Positions 6,988 to 15,859 of a stretch of DNA of 64,000 bases are shown in pieces (within the stretch, counting starts at the first letter, position 1; every line of letters begins with the position of its first letter). This DNA comes from Pseudomonadota bacterium (GTDB taxonomy: Bacteria; Myxococcota_A; UBA9160; JADFDR01): assembly GCA_003353845.1 (NCBI GenBank), contig PIVT01000013.1:1-64000 (forward strand), given 5' to 3'. The notes under the pieces are model-generated. The model saw nothing but the letters and a program-made list of their open reading frames with translations, was not told the DNA's origin and did not search any database. Made by a program: the position numbers and the translations under genes.

Positions 6988-8550
6988 TTGGCGAGTAGAC
7001 GAATTAAAGCAGAACTTCTGATAGGCGCCGCTGTCTTGCTAGTGACAGTTGGAGTCGGGGGTACGGTATTGCGCCCCGACCTGGAGCCTGACCAGACCAT
7101 CGAGTCCAGCTTTGGCGATGTTGCCTGGAACCACGAGCAGCACGCCAGGATGGAGGATATAGCAAACTGCCAGGTCTGCCATCACCAAGAGGAACCGGGA
7201 GAAGCAAACCCCAGGAGTTGTCGAACTTGTCACAAGATCGAGGACAACTTTGACCTTCTTGTCCAAGGTGATCTCTTCATGGATGTGGTTAAGAAGGAGT
7301 ACAAAGACGAGTACGGCCCACCCCCCATGACGTCCTTCCACGCCAGTTGCACCGGTTGCCACGTGGCCATGAACGAGGGACCGAGGCGTTGCCGCGACTG
7401 CCACGCTCCGGTGAACTCCGGTCTTCACGGGACGGTACAATGGGATCACCGAACGCACTCGCGTAAGATCTTCATCAATCAGGATGGCAGCGACACGACA
7501 CATGATTGCGTGAGTTGCCACCATCAAGACACCGAAGCCGAAACGGCAGCCGATTATCGTCCCTGTAATGCCTGTCATGAACCGGTTATTGCCATGGGGC
7601 TGGAAGCCGCTACCGAGTTGGTAGGCATCGCCGGGCCGGATGGAATCAAGAAACATCAGGATGCGATGCACGGTGAATGCGCCAGCTGTCACACCGAACT
7701 CAATCCGGAGAATGATCTGCGCAGCTGCGCGGAATGCCACCTGAGTTGGAAGCACGACGTGGAACAGAAAGAGCTGCCGAGTCTTGAGCAGGCGGTCCAT
7801 CTCCGCTGCCAGGAATGCCACAATCAGGAGTACGAAGATCTGAATCCGGCAATGCCCACAAGCTGTACGGATTGCCACCAGCCCGAACCGTCATGGCTTA
7901 ACGTACCCGAGGTTGGGAACGTCCTTTGGAACCACAAGCGTCACGGCAATTACCGAAAACTCGAGTGCATCACCTGTCACCATCAGGATCTTCCCGAAGA
8001 GCCACACATGGCCTGCAAGAATTGTCACGATACAGGTCTCTACGACAATCCACCGCTTCAGGAAGCCCTCACCAAGCGCTGTCTGGGCTGCCATGAGGAA
8101 GAGAAGACCGGCCTCGATACCTGGGACCAGTTAGTGACCCAGGAGTATTCTGTGGAGCACTTCAAGCTGGAAACCGAACTGGGCACGCTTTGGTGGGATC
8201 ATCACGCCCACGCCATTGGTGATTCCTTTGCCTGCCAGGACTGTCACCACAGCATCCTGCGCAAAGATGGTGAATACGTCACGGAGATCCGAGCCAAGAA
8301 GCCGTGGACGAAGAAAGAAGCTCGCCTCCAGTCCTGCCGCAACTGCCACGGTGAAAGCGGTCCCGTCGCCGATTCCATCGCTGAAGGCACCGAGGCGCCG
8401 GACTTGGAGAAAGCAATGCAGAAGGTCTGTCTGGAGTGTCACCAACGCCTCGAGGGGGGTCCCCAGACCTGGGAAAGTTTCTTTGCCGAGCCTGAAATTG
8501 ATTGGGAAATACGAGCCCGAACAGAGGCCAATAGGGAGATCGGCTCATGA
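6988..8550 (+). CDS. 16-haem c-type cytochrome, HmcA-like
   Basis: This is a membrane-anchored periplasmic multihaem cytochrome. I count sixteen C-x2-C-H motifs, the same number as HmcA of Desulfovibrio, with many extra histidines in WNHxxH patterns typical of bis-His class III haems. The N-terminus after the first few residues (RRIKAELLIGAAVLLVTVGV) is a single signal anchor. I prefer TTG at 6988 with GGGAG about 8 nt upstream; an in-frame TTG at 6964 would add eight residues. It overlaps the next gene by ATGA. The context suggests it delivers to or accepts electrons from the NrfD/ferredoxin pair that follows, and possibly the Rnf upstream. Confidence 0.9.
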   Translation: MASRRIKAELLIGAAVLLVTVGVGGTVLRPDLEPDQTIESSFGDVAWNHEQHARMEDIANCQVCHHQEEPGEANPRSCRTCHKIEDNFDLLVQGDLFMDVVKKEYKDEYGPPPMTSFHASCTGCHVAMNEGPRRCRDCHAPVNSGLHGTVQWDHRTHSRKIFINQDGSDTTHDCVSCHHQDTEAETAADYRPCNACHEPVIAMGLEAATELVGIAGPDGIKKHQDAMHGECASCHTELNPENDLRSCAECHLSWKHDVEQKELPSLEQAVHLRCQECHNQEYEDLNPAMPTSCTDCHQPEPSWLNVPEVGNVLWNHKRHGNYRKLECITCHHQDLPEEPHMACKNCHDTGLYDNPPLQEALTKRCLGCHEEEKTGLDTWDQLVTQEYSVEHFKLETELGTLWWDHHAHAIGDSFACQDCHHSILRKDGEYVTEIRAKKPWTKKEARLQSCRNCHGESGPVADSIAEGTEAPDLEKAMQKVCLECHQRLEGGPQTWESFFAEPEIDWEIRARTEANREIGS

Positions 8551-9431
8551 GTAAAAGCGCTGAAGACGAGCTGCCAGTCCTGGATGCCCAGGGCAAGAGC
8601 AAGAGAAAGAGCAAGACGAAAGCGATCTTGACCGACGCCACGAAATGCATTGGCTGCGAGCGCTGCGTGCAGGGTTGTGTTGAACAGAATGACCTGCCGC
8701 AAGATTTTCCCGCTCACTTCAAGTCAAACGATGGTCTCTCCGGCGCGCGTTATACCTCCATCGTAGAGGTGCCGGGGAAAGATCCGGGTACCTCTCGCTT
8801 CGTACGCCGACAGTGCATGCACTGTGCGGATCCTACTTGTGTGGCGGCGTGTTTGGTTGGTGCACTTACAAAGAGTGCCGATGGACCGGTGACCTACGAT
8901 GCCGATAAGTGCATTGGCTGTCGTTACTGTATGCTGGCCTGCCCATTTTCAATCCCGCGCTACGAGTACGAAAAAGCGCTTCCCTATATCCGTAAGTGCA
9001 AGATGGACGAAACCTGCCGTGTGGCCGGAGGCGCACCTGCCTGCACCTCCTCTTGTCCCACCGGCGCAACGGTCTTCGGTCTGCGCGAGGACCTCATTAC
9101 CGAGGCGCGGCGTCGTATCGACGAGCGCCCCGAACTCTACGTGGATCATATTTGGGGCGAGCACGAGTTTGGTGGAACCTCGGTAATCTACATCTCCGAC
9201 AGTTCGCTGGGAGATGTGCTTAAGATTCCGACGGACAAGGAATTTGCCAAGCGAGCCGTCGCGAGCCTGACCCACGAATCCATCCCGCACCTCGTGCACA
9301 ACTGGGTCATGGTGACGCCCTTCCAGTTTGCCGGTGGGTTGGCCATTCTTGGGACCATCGCTTTCGCCAAACGCAGGCAACGAGTGATGGCCGAAACTGC
9401 ATCCGGCAAGGATGAGGAGGACGAGTCATGA
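8547..9431 (+). CDS. 4Fe-4S ferredoxin subunit, HmcB/HybA-like
   Basis: The 294-residue protein belongs to the DMSO-reductase-chain-B group that wires NrfD-type membrane subunits to other redox partners. The cysteine clusters are CIGCERCVQGC (about 34-44), CMHCADPTCVAAC (about 91-103), CIGCRYCMLAC (about 122-132), then a C-x4-C group and CTSSCP (about 150-171), enough for about four clusters. A hydrophobic helix near 256-276 anchors the C-terminus, as in HybA and HmcB. No Tat signal is visible at the N-terminus, so the globular domain is predicted to be cytoplasmic, consistent with contact to RnfB or soluble ferredoxin. It overlaps both neighbours by ATGA. Confidence 0.9.
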   Translation: MSKSAEDELPVLDAQGKSKRKSKTKAILTDATKCIGCERCVQGCVEQNDLPQDFPAHFKSNDGLSGARYTSIVEVPGKDPGTSRFVRRQCMHCADPTCVAACLVGALTKSADGPVTYDADKCIGCRYCMLACPFSIPRYEYEKALPYIRKCKMDETCRVAGGAPACTSSCPTGATVFGLREDLITEARRRIDERPELYVDHIWGEHEFGGTSVIYISDSSLGDVLKIPTDKEFAKRAVASLTHESIPHLVHNWVMVTPFQFAGGLAILGTIAFAKRRQRVMAETASGKDEEDES

Positions 9432-11371
9432 ACGAATTCGTCCTCAAGCGATTAAAGGATCTGATGTGGATCTTGTTTCTGGCGGCTCTGGTCGTCGGTG
9501 GGAGCCGCTTTGTTTACGGTCTAGGCGCAACGACCAATATGATGGACGCCTTGCCCTGGGGCTGGTGGAAAGTCTTCAACATGATTGCCGGCGCCGCATT
9601 GGCCACGAGTGGCTTCGTAATTGCGGCGGTCATCTATATCTTCGACTTGCGTCAATTCCGTTCTGTCGCCAGGCTATCCGTTCTGGTCGGGTTCCTCGGC
9701 TACGGGGCCAGCCTGATCGCGCTGGCCTTTGATGTCGGTTTGCCCCATCGCGGTTGGCATCCCTTCTTCATGTGGAACCCGCACTCGTTTCTATTTGAGG
9801 TCTTCTGGTGCGTATCGCTCTACTGGGGAGTGACGGCCCTCGAACTCTTGCCCATCCTATCGGAACGCTTTCCCTTCCCGAAGCTGACCCATGTTCTCCA
9901 CGAGATCATGATGCCCTTCGTCGTGTTGGGCGTAACGCTCTCCACGATGCACCATTCCTCGCTGGGCGCACTGTTCCTGGCTTCGCCGACACGACTCCAT
10001 CCCCTGTGGCACAGCATGTGGATTCCACCGGAGTTCTTCATCTCGGCCATGGGCGCGGGCCTGGCCACCATGGTGTTGCTGATCCTGATTATTTCCTGGC
10101 TCTTCAACAAAGAATTTGAGCGTGTGGTCCTCACGCGCCTGGCCGCGGGTTCGGCCATTTTCTTGTCGCTCTACCTGGTCATCAAAGTGGTGGACCTGAC
10201 CGTTCACAATAAGTGGAACTACGTCTTTGGAGCAGACAAGAGCTGGGAGAGTCAAGTCTTCTTGGTCGAAATTGCTCTTCAGGCAATTCTCCCCATCTTG
10301 ATCTTTTCGATCCCGGTCCTTCGCCGCAGCAAGCCTTGCTTGTTCATCGGTTCCCTCGCCGCGTTTCTCGGCTTGGTGATGCACCGGCTCGATGTGGGGA
10401 TCGTTGGTTATTTCCGTACCGCCGAGCGAGTTTACATCCCCAACGCTGGTGAATTTATTTTGAGCTTCGGCCTGCTCGCGGGGGCGGGGCTGCTCTTCTT
10501 CTTCCTGATCGAAAAGTTCCCCGTGCTCTCGGGCATCGGCTTTGGTTGTCCGGAGGAGGACGGCCACGATTCGCACCAACAACCCAAAGTGTCGATCTGG
10601 ACGCTACAAGAAGCGCTGGCACTTTTGAAAGGGCCGGGAACCGAACGCGTATTGGTCATCGCGTTGTTAGTGATTCCCCTGGCCAATATTGGTTTGAAGG
10701 GGCAGGGCACCTCTGCCTTCCAGCCGATCCTCTCACCCGTGTATGCCTCCATACAAAGTGGAGACACCATGCGCGAGAATCTCCGCATCGATGCCAATCG
10801 AAACGGCGACTACGTAGACTTCGGCCACAAGAAGCATCAAGAGGTATTCCAAGAGAAGTACCGACTGGGCGAAAAAGAAACCTGCGTGAAGTGTCATCAC
10901 CTCACACTGCCCAAGGACAACAATACCGTCTGTCGCTCCTGCCACAGCGATATGCAGGTTCCCATGCCCATGTTCCATGCGGATCGTCACGAGGAGCGTT
11001 TCAAAGATGACGATCAGCGCGCAAGCTTCGCCTCCTTTGATCTCGATCGGCGCAAGCAAAATTTCGAGGCCTGCATGATGTGCCACGAGGAAACCATGAT
11101 CGGGTTGGCGGCCTACGCGCCGAAAGGTTTCGACCAGATGGCCCCGGGGTTTACGCAAGCCATGCACGGCAACTGCATGACCTGCCATCGTCTGGAAGAA
11201 AAAGACCCCACCGACCCCTTCAGCACGGGCAACTGTCTGGGTTGCCACAGGCCACAACCAAAGCCCGCCATCGCCGCAGAACTGCAACCGAAGGAACCAT
11301 TCCTGGTACCTACCAAGCCCATTCGCGGACCGGTTATCATCCCGGCCGAAAAAGTCGATCCAATCCTGTAG
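9428..11371 (+). CDS. NrfD/HmcC-type quinone subunit fused to a five-haem cytochrome domain
   Basis: Residues 1 to about 385 form an NrfD/PsrC-type membrane protein with many helices, the family that exchanges electrons with menaquinone or ubiquinone. A further helix (about 410-430) leads to a C-terminal periplasmic domain with five C-x2-C-H motifs: CVKCH, CRSCH, CMMCH, CMTCH and CLGCH. NrfD/HmcC proteins usually end after the membrane part, so the haem domain is an added module. Together with the 16-haem subunit it gives 21 haems in the complex. It is the last gene of the three-gene operon and is followed at once by a long perfect inverted repeat. Confidence 0.88.
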   Translation: MNEFVLKRLKDLMWILFLAALVVGGSRFVYGLGATTNMMDALPWGWWKVFNMIAGAALATSGFVIAAVIYIFDLRQFRSVARLSVLVGFLGYGASLIALAFDVGLPHRGWHPFFMWNPHSFLFEVFWCVSLYWGVTALELLPILSERFPFPKLTHVLHEIMMPFVVLGVTLSTMHHSSLGALFLASPTRLHPLWHSMWIPPEFFISAMGAGLATMVLLILIISWLFNKEFERVVLTRLAAGSAIFLSLYLVIKVVDLTVHNKWNYVFGADKSWESQVFLVEIALQAILPILIFSIPVLRRSKPCLFIGSLAAFLGLVMHRLDVGIVGYFRTAERVYIPNAGEFILSFGLLAGAGLLFFFLIEKFPVLSGIGFGCPEEDGHDSHQQPKVSIWTLQEALALLKGPGTERVLVIALLVIPLANIGLKGQGTSAFQPILSPVYASIQSGDTMRENLRIDANRNGDYVDFGHKKHQEVFQEKYRLGEKETCVKCHHLTLPKDNNTVCRSCHSDMQVPMPMFHADRHEERFKDDDQRASFASFDLDRRKQNFEACMMCHEETMIGLAAYAPKGFDQMAPGFTQAMHGNCMTCHRLEEKDPTDPFSTGNCLGCHRPQPKPAIAAELQPKEPFLVPTKPIRGPVIIPAEKVDPIL

Positions 11372-11372
11372 A

Positions 11373-11431
11373 GAGACGGGGGCGAGCAATTCTGCGTCAT
11401 GCCCTTCAGCAGAATTGCTCGCCCCCGTCTC
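11373..11431. terminator. 23-bp perfect inverted repeat between convergent genes
   Basis: Positions 11373-11395 and 11409-11431 are exact reverse complements (23 bp) around a 13-nt loop. The element begins two bases after the stop of the NrfD-type gene and ends 21 bases before the stop of the reverse-strand ferritin-like gene. It could stop transcription from both sides. Neither side has the run of T expected of a Rho-independent terminator, so it may instead protect mRNA ends or be a small mobile inverted repeat. Confidence 0.55.
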
Positions 11432-11452
11432 CTGCCCTGGAGTTGACGGAAC

Positions 11453-11917
11453 TCAGTTGCTTTCTTGAAAGGCCTCGACGTCACCGGGGCGTCGCAGCAT
11501 CTTATTGACCGCGTCGAGATGTCGTTCCTCCACCTCTATCATTTTCCGGGCGTATTCTTCGATCAAAACCGAATCGCCGCCCTTGGCAACCTTAAGCAGT
11601 TCGTAGTAGCCCTCAATGGCTACCTGCTCCTGGCCCAAACTCTCCCGAAGGATGTCCCCTAGATCATGGCGCTGAGTTTCCAGTAAGGGGCCGATGTTCA
11701 GCGAAGGATGGCCGCCGAGCAGGGTTACCAACTCTCCCGCTTCGTGTGCGTGTTCCAAACTTTCCGCCGCGTTCGCTTTCATCCAAGAAACGATGGGAAT
11801 TCGATTGTAGCCGTATACCATGAGGGAATAGTGCGTGTAGCGAATGACACCGGCCAATTCGGTTTCCATGATTTTGTTCAATAGGTCGATCGCTCGTTTT
11901 TTATCTGATTTATTCAT
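11453..11917 (-). CDS. Bacterioferritin-like diiron protein
   Basis: A 154-residue four-helix ferritin-like protein, the length of a bacterioferritin. The di-iron ligand pattern is intact: E20 in METELAGVIRY, E55-x2-H58 in SLEHAHEAG, E97 in GQEQVAIEGYYE, and E130-x2-H133 in EVEERHLD. It probably stores or oxidises iron in the cytoplasm, which fits the iron and haem demand of the neighbouring genes. The haem-ligand methionine of true bacterioferritin is not certain; M46 is the only candidate in the right region. A ribosome site GAGG precedes the ATG. Confidence 0.85.
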   Translation of the reverse strand: MNKSDKKRAIDLLNKIMETELAGVIRYTHYSLMVYGYNRIPIVSWMKANAAESLEHAHEAGELVTLLGGHPSLNIGPLLETQRHDLGDILRESLGQEQVAIEGYYELLKVAKGGDSVLIEEYARKMIEVEERHLDAVNKMLRRPGDVEAFQESN

Positions 11918-12117
11918 TACCGACTCCTCTGTGTGCTTGCCTGCCCGGGGCTACACGCATCTGTGGTAAAAAGATTTTTGAAAGACCGTTTTATGCACCT
12001 GTAGATTTTGCAGGCAACCCAGTATGCGATCAGAAGTGATCGGGGGTCAATTGGTATGCGCGGCATATTCTTCGGGGATTCGCCTGAGCCAACACCAGCC
12101 TTTTGACCAGGATGGGG

Positions 12118-12849
12118 CTAAAGCTTCGTAGGTGCTTCTACCTCGAGCGAGAGATGCCCGATCCATGTAGCGATCAGTGGGGCCTTTGGCAATCCCAACT
12201 TGCGCAAGGACTCACTGATGGGATGATCACCTAGCTTCAGGGTTCCTCCACGCAGTCGAATCCCCATCCCCTCGTACTCATGTGCCAGGGAGGTGGCGTG
12301 AGGAGCCCCCTCGAAGATGGAATAGACTGTGGAAGTGCCGCGCGCTTGGCTCAACTTCCCCGTGGCCTGGACTGTGTAGGTCAAGACTTCGCGCCTATCC
12401 ATACGCAGCGTAAAGCGCGCTTGATCTCCAATCTGTTCAAAGTCGATTTCCTCGATGGTCTTGGGGAGACCCCACATGAGTATCCCCGCATCGTTGGCCA
12501 GGCGGGTGGTCACTGGAAGCTTCCAGATGAACGTGGCGGAGTCGTCGCGCAGGATGTCCAACCAGGTTCCGAGATAGGGGATCCCGTGGTTCGCACCAAT
12601 CTTCTTTACGAAGAAGGCCATAGCGATTTCGTTATACGGCCCGCAATCGGACTCGCGATAATGCACACAAGACAAAGAGAGCATGGCTTTGCCCGGCGCC
12701 ACCTCGGCCACTACAAATCCGCTATCGCGAATCAACTTTTGCGCGGTCGTAGCCGGGACGAGGAATAATCCCACGGCCGACGAGCCATCTTGATACATCG
12801 AGGGAAAACCAAGGGTCTGGCCCTCGATGTCATAGGTGCGTTCACGCAT
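12118..12849 (-). CDS. Acetoacetate decarboxylase family protein
   Basis: The 243-residue protein matches the acetoacetate decarboxylase fold family in length and motifs: an N-terminal YxDGSSAVGLFLVPA-type strand, YNEIAMAFFV in the middle, and MWGLPKTIEEIDFE, where the lysine matches the Schiff-base lysine of the family. Many relatives are not true acetoacetate decarboxylases but act on other keto or lactone substrates, so the substrate is unknown. It overlaps the upstream SRPBCC gene by 8 nt and is probably co-translated with it. Confidence 0.8.
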   Translation of the reverse strand: MRERTYDIEGQTLGFPSMYQDGSSAVGLFLVPATTAQKLIRDSGFVVAEVAPGKAMLSLSCVHYRESDCGPYNEIAMAFFVKKIGANHGIPYLGTWLDILRDDSATFIWKLPVTTRLANDAGILMWGLPKTIEEIDFEQIGDQARFTLRMDRREVLTYTVQATGKLSQARGTSTVYSIFEGAPHATSLAHEYEGMGIRLRGGTLKLGDHPISESLRKLGLPKAPLIATWIGHLSLEVEAPTKL

Positions 12850-13273
12850 CCGCTTTGCCTTTCAGAAAGTCGGGGATCCAGGTAAGGACGGCGCCGTAGA
12901 ACGCTTCGGTCTTGGACACCGCTTCGGCATCTTCCGCACCATCTGCCTCGGCTCGGCAGGACCAGATCACCCGGCAATGTTCGGAATCCATGGGAACCAC
13001 TTCAGATTTGGCGTAGTAATTTTTTACCGCGAGGAAGGCCACGGCGGGGATGGAGTAGTCCAAGATCATCTTCTCGTGATCAATGGCGTCCAAGCGCTCA
13101 TGTAGTTGTGGAAAAACGGGGACAGTGAGATGGCGAATCATGCCCACACCTTCGCCCTCGACTTCGACCTTTTCAACGCCCGGCACCCAACCCACATCCC
13201 CAAAATCTGCGATGAGTGCCCATACGGCATCTGCTTTGAAGTTTAACTCTCGCTCCACCCTTACTTCGATCAT
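12842..13273 (-). CDS. SRPBCC-family (polyketide cyclase-like) protein
   Basis: A 143-residue START/SRPBCC fold: an opening EVRVERELNFKADAVWALIADFGDVGWVPG strand-helix pattern, an internal beta sheet, and a long C-terminal helix FYGAVLTWIPDFLKG. Such proteins bind a small hydrophobic ligand in the cytoplasm and may act as cyclase, dehydratase or transporter. The ATG is preceded by AGGGGAG. It is the first gene of a pair with the decarboxylase-like gene and lies downstream of a near-perfect palindrome at 13358-13373. Confidence 0.8.
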   Translation of the reverse strand: MIEVRVERELNFKADAVWALIADFGDVGWVPGVEKVEVEGEGVGMIRHLTVPVFPQLHERLDAIDHEKMILDYSIPAVAFLAVKNYYAKSEVVPMDSEHCRVIWSCRAEADGAEDAEAVSKTEAFYGAVLTWIPDFLKGKADA

Positions 13274-13605
13274 CGGTCTGCTCCCCTGCAGTGAGTTCGA
13301 TAAACGCTGGCCTCGACAAGTTGTATGTATTAATTCAGCTTGAAAAATTCCCCTCCTGGCACCAGTTGGTGCCCGTCAGTATATCGCTTGGTAGGATGGC
13401 AGTGGGGTTCAACTAATAGAACTTAGGCCTGTTATACCAAGAAAATCGTAAGCTTTAGACCGGATTGAACAATAGGTAGAATGGCTACAGCAGTACTGGA
13501 GTTTTGAAAGACTGTCTACCAATCGGGGGCGCGACCCGGAACGGTCGTCCAGACCACTGAAACCCGGCCCTGGATGAGGCATCGAAACTCGAAAGGACTG
13601 TCGAT
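13274..13605. other. 332-bp divergent intergenic region
   Basis: The region separates the reverse-strand SRPBCC/decarboxylase pair from the forward DUF3179 gene. It holds the palindrome at 13358-13373. A TTATACC stretch at about 13432 could be part of a -10 box on the forward strand. I see no gene of credible codon use and no RNA gene. Confidence 0.4.
13358..13373. promoter_or_regulatory. Palindromic operator candidate
   Basis: GGCACCAGTTGGTGCC has two 7-bp arms with a 2-nt centre. It lies 85 bp upstream of the SRPBCC start and about 230 bp from the DUF3179 start. The size and symmetry fit a TetR- or MarR-type repressor site, but no such regulator is encoded in the window. Confidence 0.45.
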
Positions 13606-14562
13606 GTGTTCCACAAAGAATTGTTTTTCTCAACTCGAATTCCAGCTATCTCAGGCCTCCTGAGCGCCCTCACGATTTTGCTCTTCTCTACATCTGTATT
13701 GGCGGTCAATGACAATGGCTTTGATCTAAGTGTTTCAAGTATCCCTCGTTCAGAAATCCTGCATGGAGGTCCCGCTCGAGATGGTATCCCCGCCTTGAGT
13801 GAACCCAAAACCCAGTTTGCCGAAGGCAGTGCTTGGGACGATTCCATCATGGTTATCGGACTCTCGATTGGAAATGAAACCCGGGCGTATCCCGTCAACA
13901 TTCTTGCGCATCATGAGTTGGTCAACGATGTCGTCGGTGGTAAGGAGATTTTGATTTCCTATTGCCCCTTGTGCGGTACGGCAATCGTATTCCAACGCCG
14001 ACTCGAGGGGCAGCTTCTGGACTTTGGGGTCTCCGGGCTGCTCTACCAATCAGATTTATTGATGTATGACCGCCAGACCGAGAGCCTTTGGTCCCAAATC
14101 AAAGCCGAAGCGGTCACGGGAAAATTGATCGGAAAAAGGTTGCCTTTACTGCGTTCCGAAATGATGTCTTGGGGTCGCTGGCGCAAAGTGCATCCCACTA
14201 CCAGCATCCTGTCCCGCGTGACGGGCCATCTTCGAAACTATGACCAGCAGCCCTACGGCGATTACTCTCAAGTGCGTCAGGTATATTTCCCTGCCCCACT
14301 CGACACTCGCTATCACCCGAAACTTCCGACCTTGGGTTTGCGCACGCAAGCTGGTCAAGCCCGCGCCTATCCGTCCGTGGAAATTTTGGCTGCTGGCGGG
14401 GAGGTGGAGGAGCAGTTTGAGGGTGCTGAGATCCGAGTCGAATACGACGAACGAACAGCAGTCTTTCGAGTCCAGGCTCCAGCCGAAATCGAAACTATTC
14501 AAGGATACTGGTTCGCCTGGATGGCCTTTCATCCCAAGAGCAGCGTTTACCGTGCGCCTTAG
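13606..14562 (+). CDS. DUF3179 domain-containing exported protein
   Basis: A 318-residue DUF3179 protein of unknown function. An N-terminal hydrophobic segment (about 14-34) ending STSVLA-V looks like a cleavable signal peptide. The family core is clear: AYPVNILAHHELVND near 102-116 and ISYCPLCGTAIVFQR near 125-139, with a C-x2-C pair that may bind metal or form a disulfide. The start is GTG 13606 with AAAGGA upstream. It stands alone on the forward strand and is convergent with the DUF481 gene. Confidence 0.8.
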   Translation: MFHKELFFSTRIPAISGLLSALTILLFSTSVLAVNDNGFDLSVSSIPRSEILHGGPARDGIPALSEPKTQFAEGSAWDDSIMVIGLSIGNETRAYPVNILAHHELVNDVVGGKEILISYCPLCGTAIVFQRRLEGQLLDFGVSGLLYQSDLLMYDRQTESLWSQIKAEAVTGKLIGKRLPLLRSEMMSWGRWRKVHPTTSILSRVTGHLRNYDQQPYGDYSQVRQVYFPAPLDTRYHPKLPTLGLRTQAGQARAYPSVEILAAGGEVEEQFEGAEIRVEYDERTAVFRVQAPAEIETIQGYWFAWMAFHPKSSVYRAP

Positions 14563-14582
14563 TCACAAGGCCGCGGGCTGGC

Positions 14583-15635
14583 TTAGAAGTCGAGGCCTAG
14601 CGCTCCGTAATAGAGCAGGTCGTAGCGTCGCTCATCGTCATCTTGTGGATTGATCTTTGAATCGTAGGTGTGATCGGCTCCGAAGCGCAGGGTTAATTTT
14701 CCATCTTCGCTGAACCGAAGTGCCCAGACCAGGTTCGAAACGGTTCGATACTCGCCGGTGTCATCGAAATCCGGGAAGATAGAGGCGTTTAGTTCGATGC
14801 GCTGAAGGGGTAGAGGATGCCAGTCAAGTTGGAGACCCATCTCGCCTTCGGGTTTGAAGTCGTTCTCGGTTCCCCAATCTCGGCGTCCGCCGAGCCCGGC
14901 ACGTAGACGAAATTTGAGATCCTCTTCCCAGAAAAATTTATACCCGCGTCCGGCGAGGGGGGCAGCGCGATGCTTCCAGTACTTGTAACGATCGTAGTCG
15001 TATCGAAGATGGGCGTAGTTGTACCAGCGTGAATCGGGATTGAACCAGTCGCGAGTGAGCCGGGCATGCCCTTTTCGCTCGCTGTTCTTGCGGTCATCGC
15101 TCTCCATGATGTAGCGCGCAAGGAAGTCCCACTTTTTGGTTTCGTCTTCGTAAGACCCGCGGAGTGAGAAATTCCAGTCCTGGCTGATGGAATCGCCTTC
15201 CTCGCCCTTGAGGCCGACGGCGAAGGTGCGCTTCCAGTCCTGTAGGACGCGTGTCCCGAAGACGCCAGTGGCGGGCGGTAGCTCCGGCTCTTCTTGGGCG
15301 ACGACCTCGGATTCCTTTTTCTCGGTCTTTTGCATTTCATGAGTGCTGCCAGCTTCAATACCCATGCGGTCCATGGTTTCATTCACATCGTTGCCATCTT
15401 TTTTGGCGACGGTCTTGCTCTTGATGTCGGACTTTGGAACCAAAATGCGGCCGAGGGTGGGATGCTCAAGCGTGAGCGTTTCCTCGTTGTCTTCCACGAC
15501 TTTGCCTGTGACGCGGTCGTTATTCTTGAGGGTGATTACCTCGCCGAGGGCGGCTCGCGGAGAAAAGAAGGCCAGAAGAAGAAAGGCGAGCAGAAAAGAT
15601 GCCGTGAGTGTCGGAAAGCGCTGAATCGAAAGCAT
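14583..15635 (-). CDS. DUF481 outer-membrane beta-barrel protein
   Basis: A 350-residue exported protein. It has a signal peptide (about 1-30), a small SH3-like domain (VITLKNNDRVTGKV and ILVPKSDIKS), a charged linker (about 75-115), then a DUF481 region of alternating beta strands ending in YYGALGLDF. The terminal phenylalanine is typical of outer-membrane barrels. Function is unknown; relatives are induced in E. coli under acid or salt stress. It is divergent from the octahaem cytochrome gene, with about 220 bp between the starts, so the two could share regulation. Confidence 0.75.
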   Translation of the reverse strand: MLSIQRFPTLTASFLLAFLLLAFFSPRAALGEVITLKNNDRVTGKVVEDNEETLTLEHPTLGRILVPKSDIKSKTVAKKDGNDVNETMDRMGIEAGSTHEMQKTEKKESEVVAQEEPELPPATGVFGTRVLQDWKRTFAVGLKGEEGDSISQDWNFSLRGSYEDETKKWDFLARYIMESDDRKNSERKGHARLTRDWFNPDSRWYNYAHLRYDYDRYKYWKHRAAPLAGRGYKFFWEEDLKFRLRAGLGGRRDWGTENDFKPEGEMGLQLDWHPLPLQRIELNASIFPDFDDTGEYRTVSNLVWALRFSEDGKLTLRFGADHTYDSKINPQDDDERRYDLLYYGALGLDF

Positions 15636-15859
15636 TGAGTGAATACCGCTCCTTGTTTGGGTGAAGAGCAGTCTATTGAATGCTGTGGCAAGTCTCCAGA
15701 GCAGAGCAAGCGCTAGAAAGAGGCCTGACTTCCATGAATGCTGGATCGCCTGAAGCGTGGATCTGTGTTCAGGCGTGCGCTTTTGCCCCTTGCCAGGGGC
15801 TTTGTGCAGTCTTTAAACTCATCCGCCAGGAGACGTTCGTTGATGCTGGACACGCCGTC

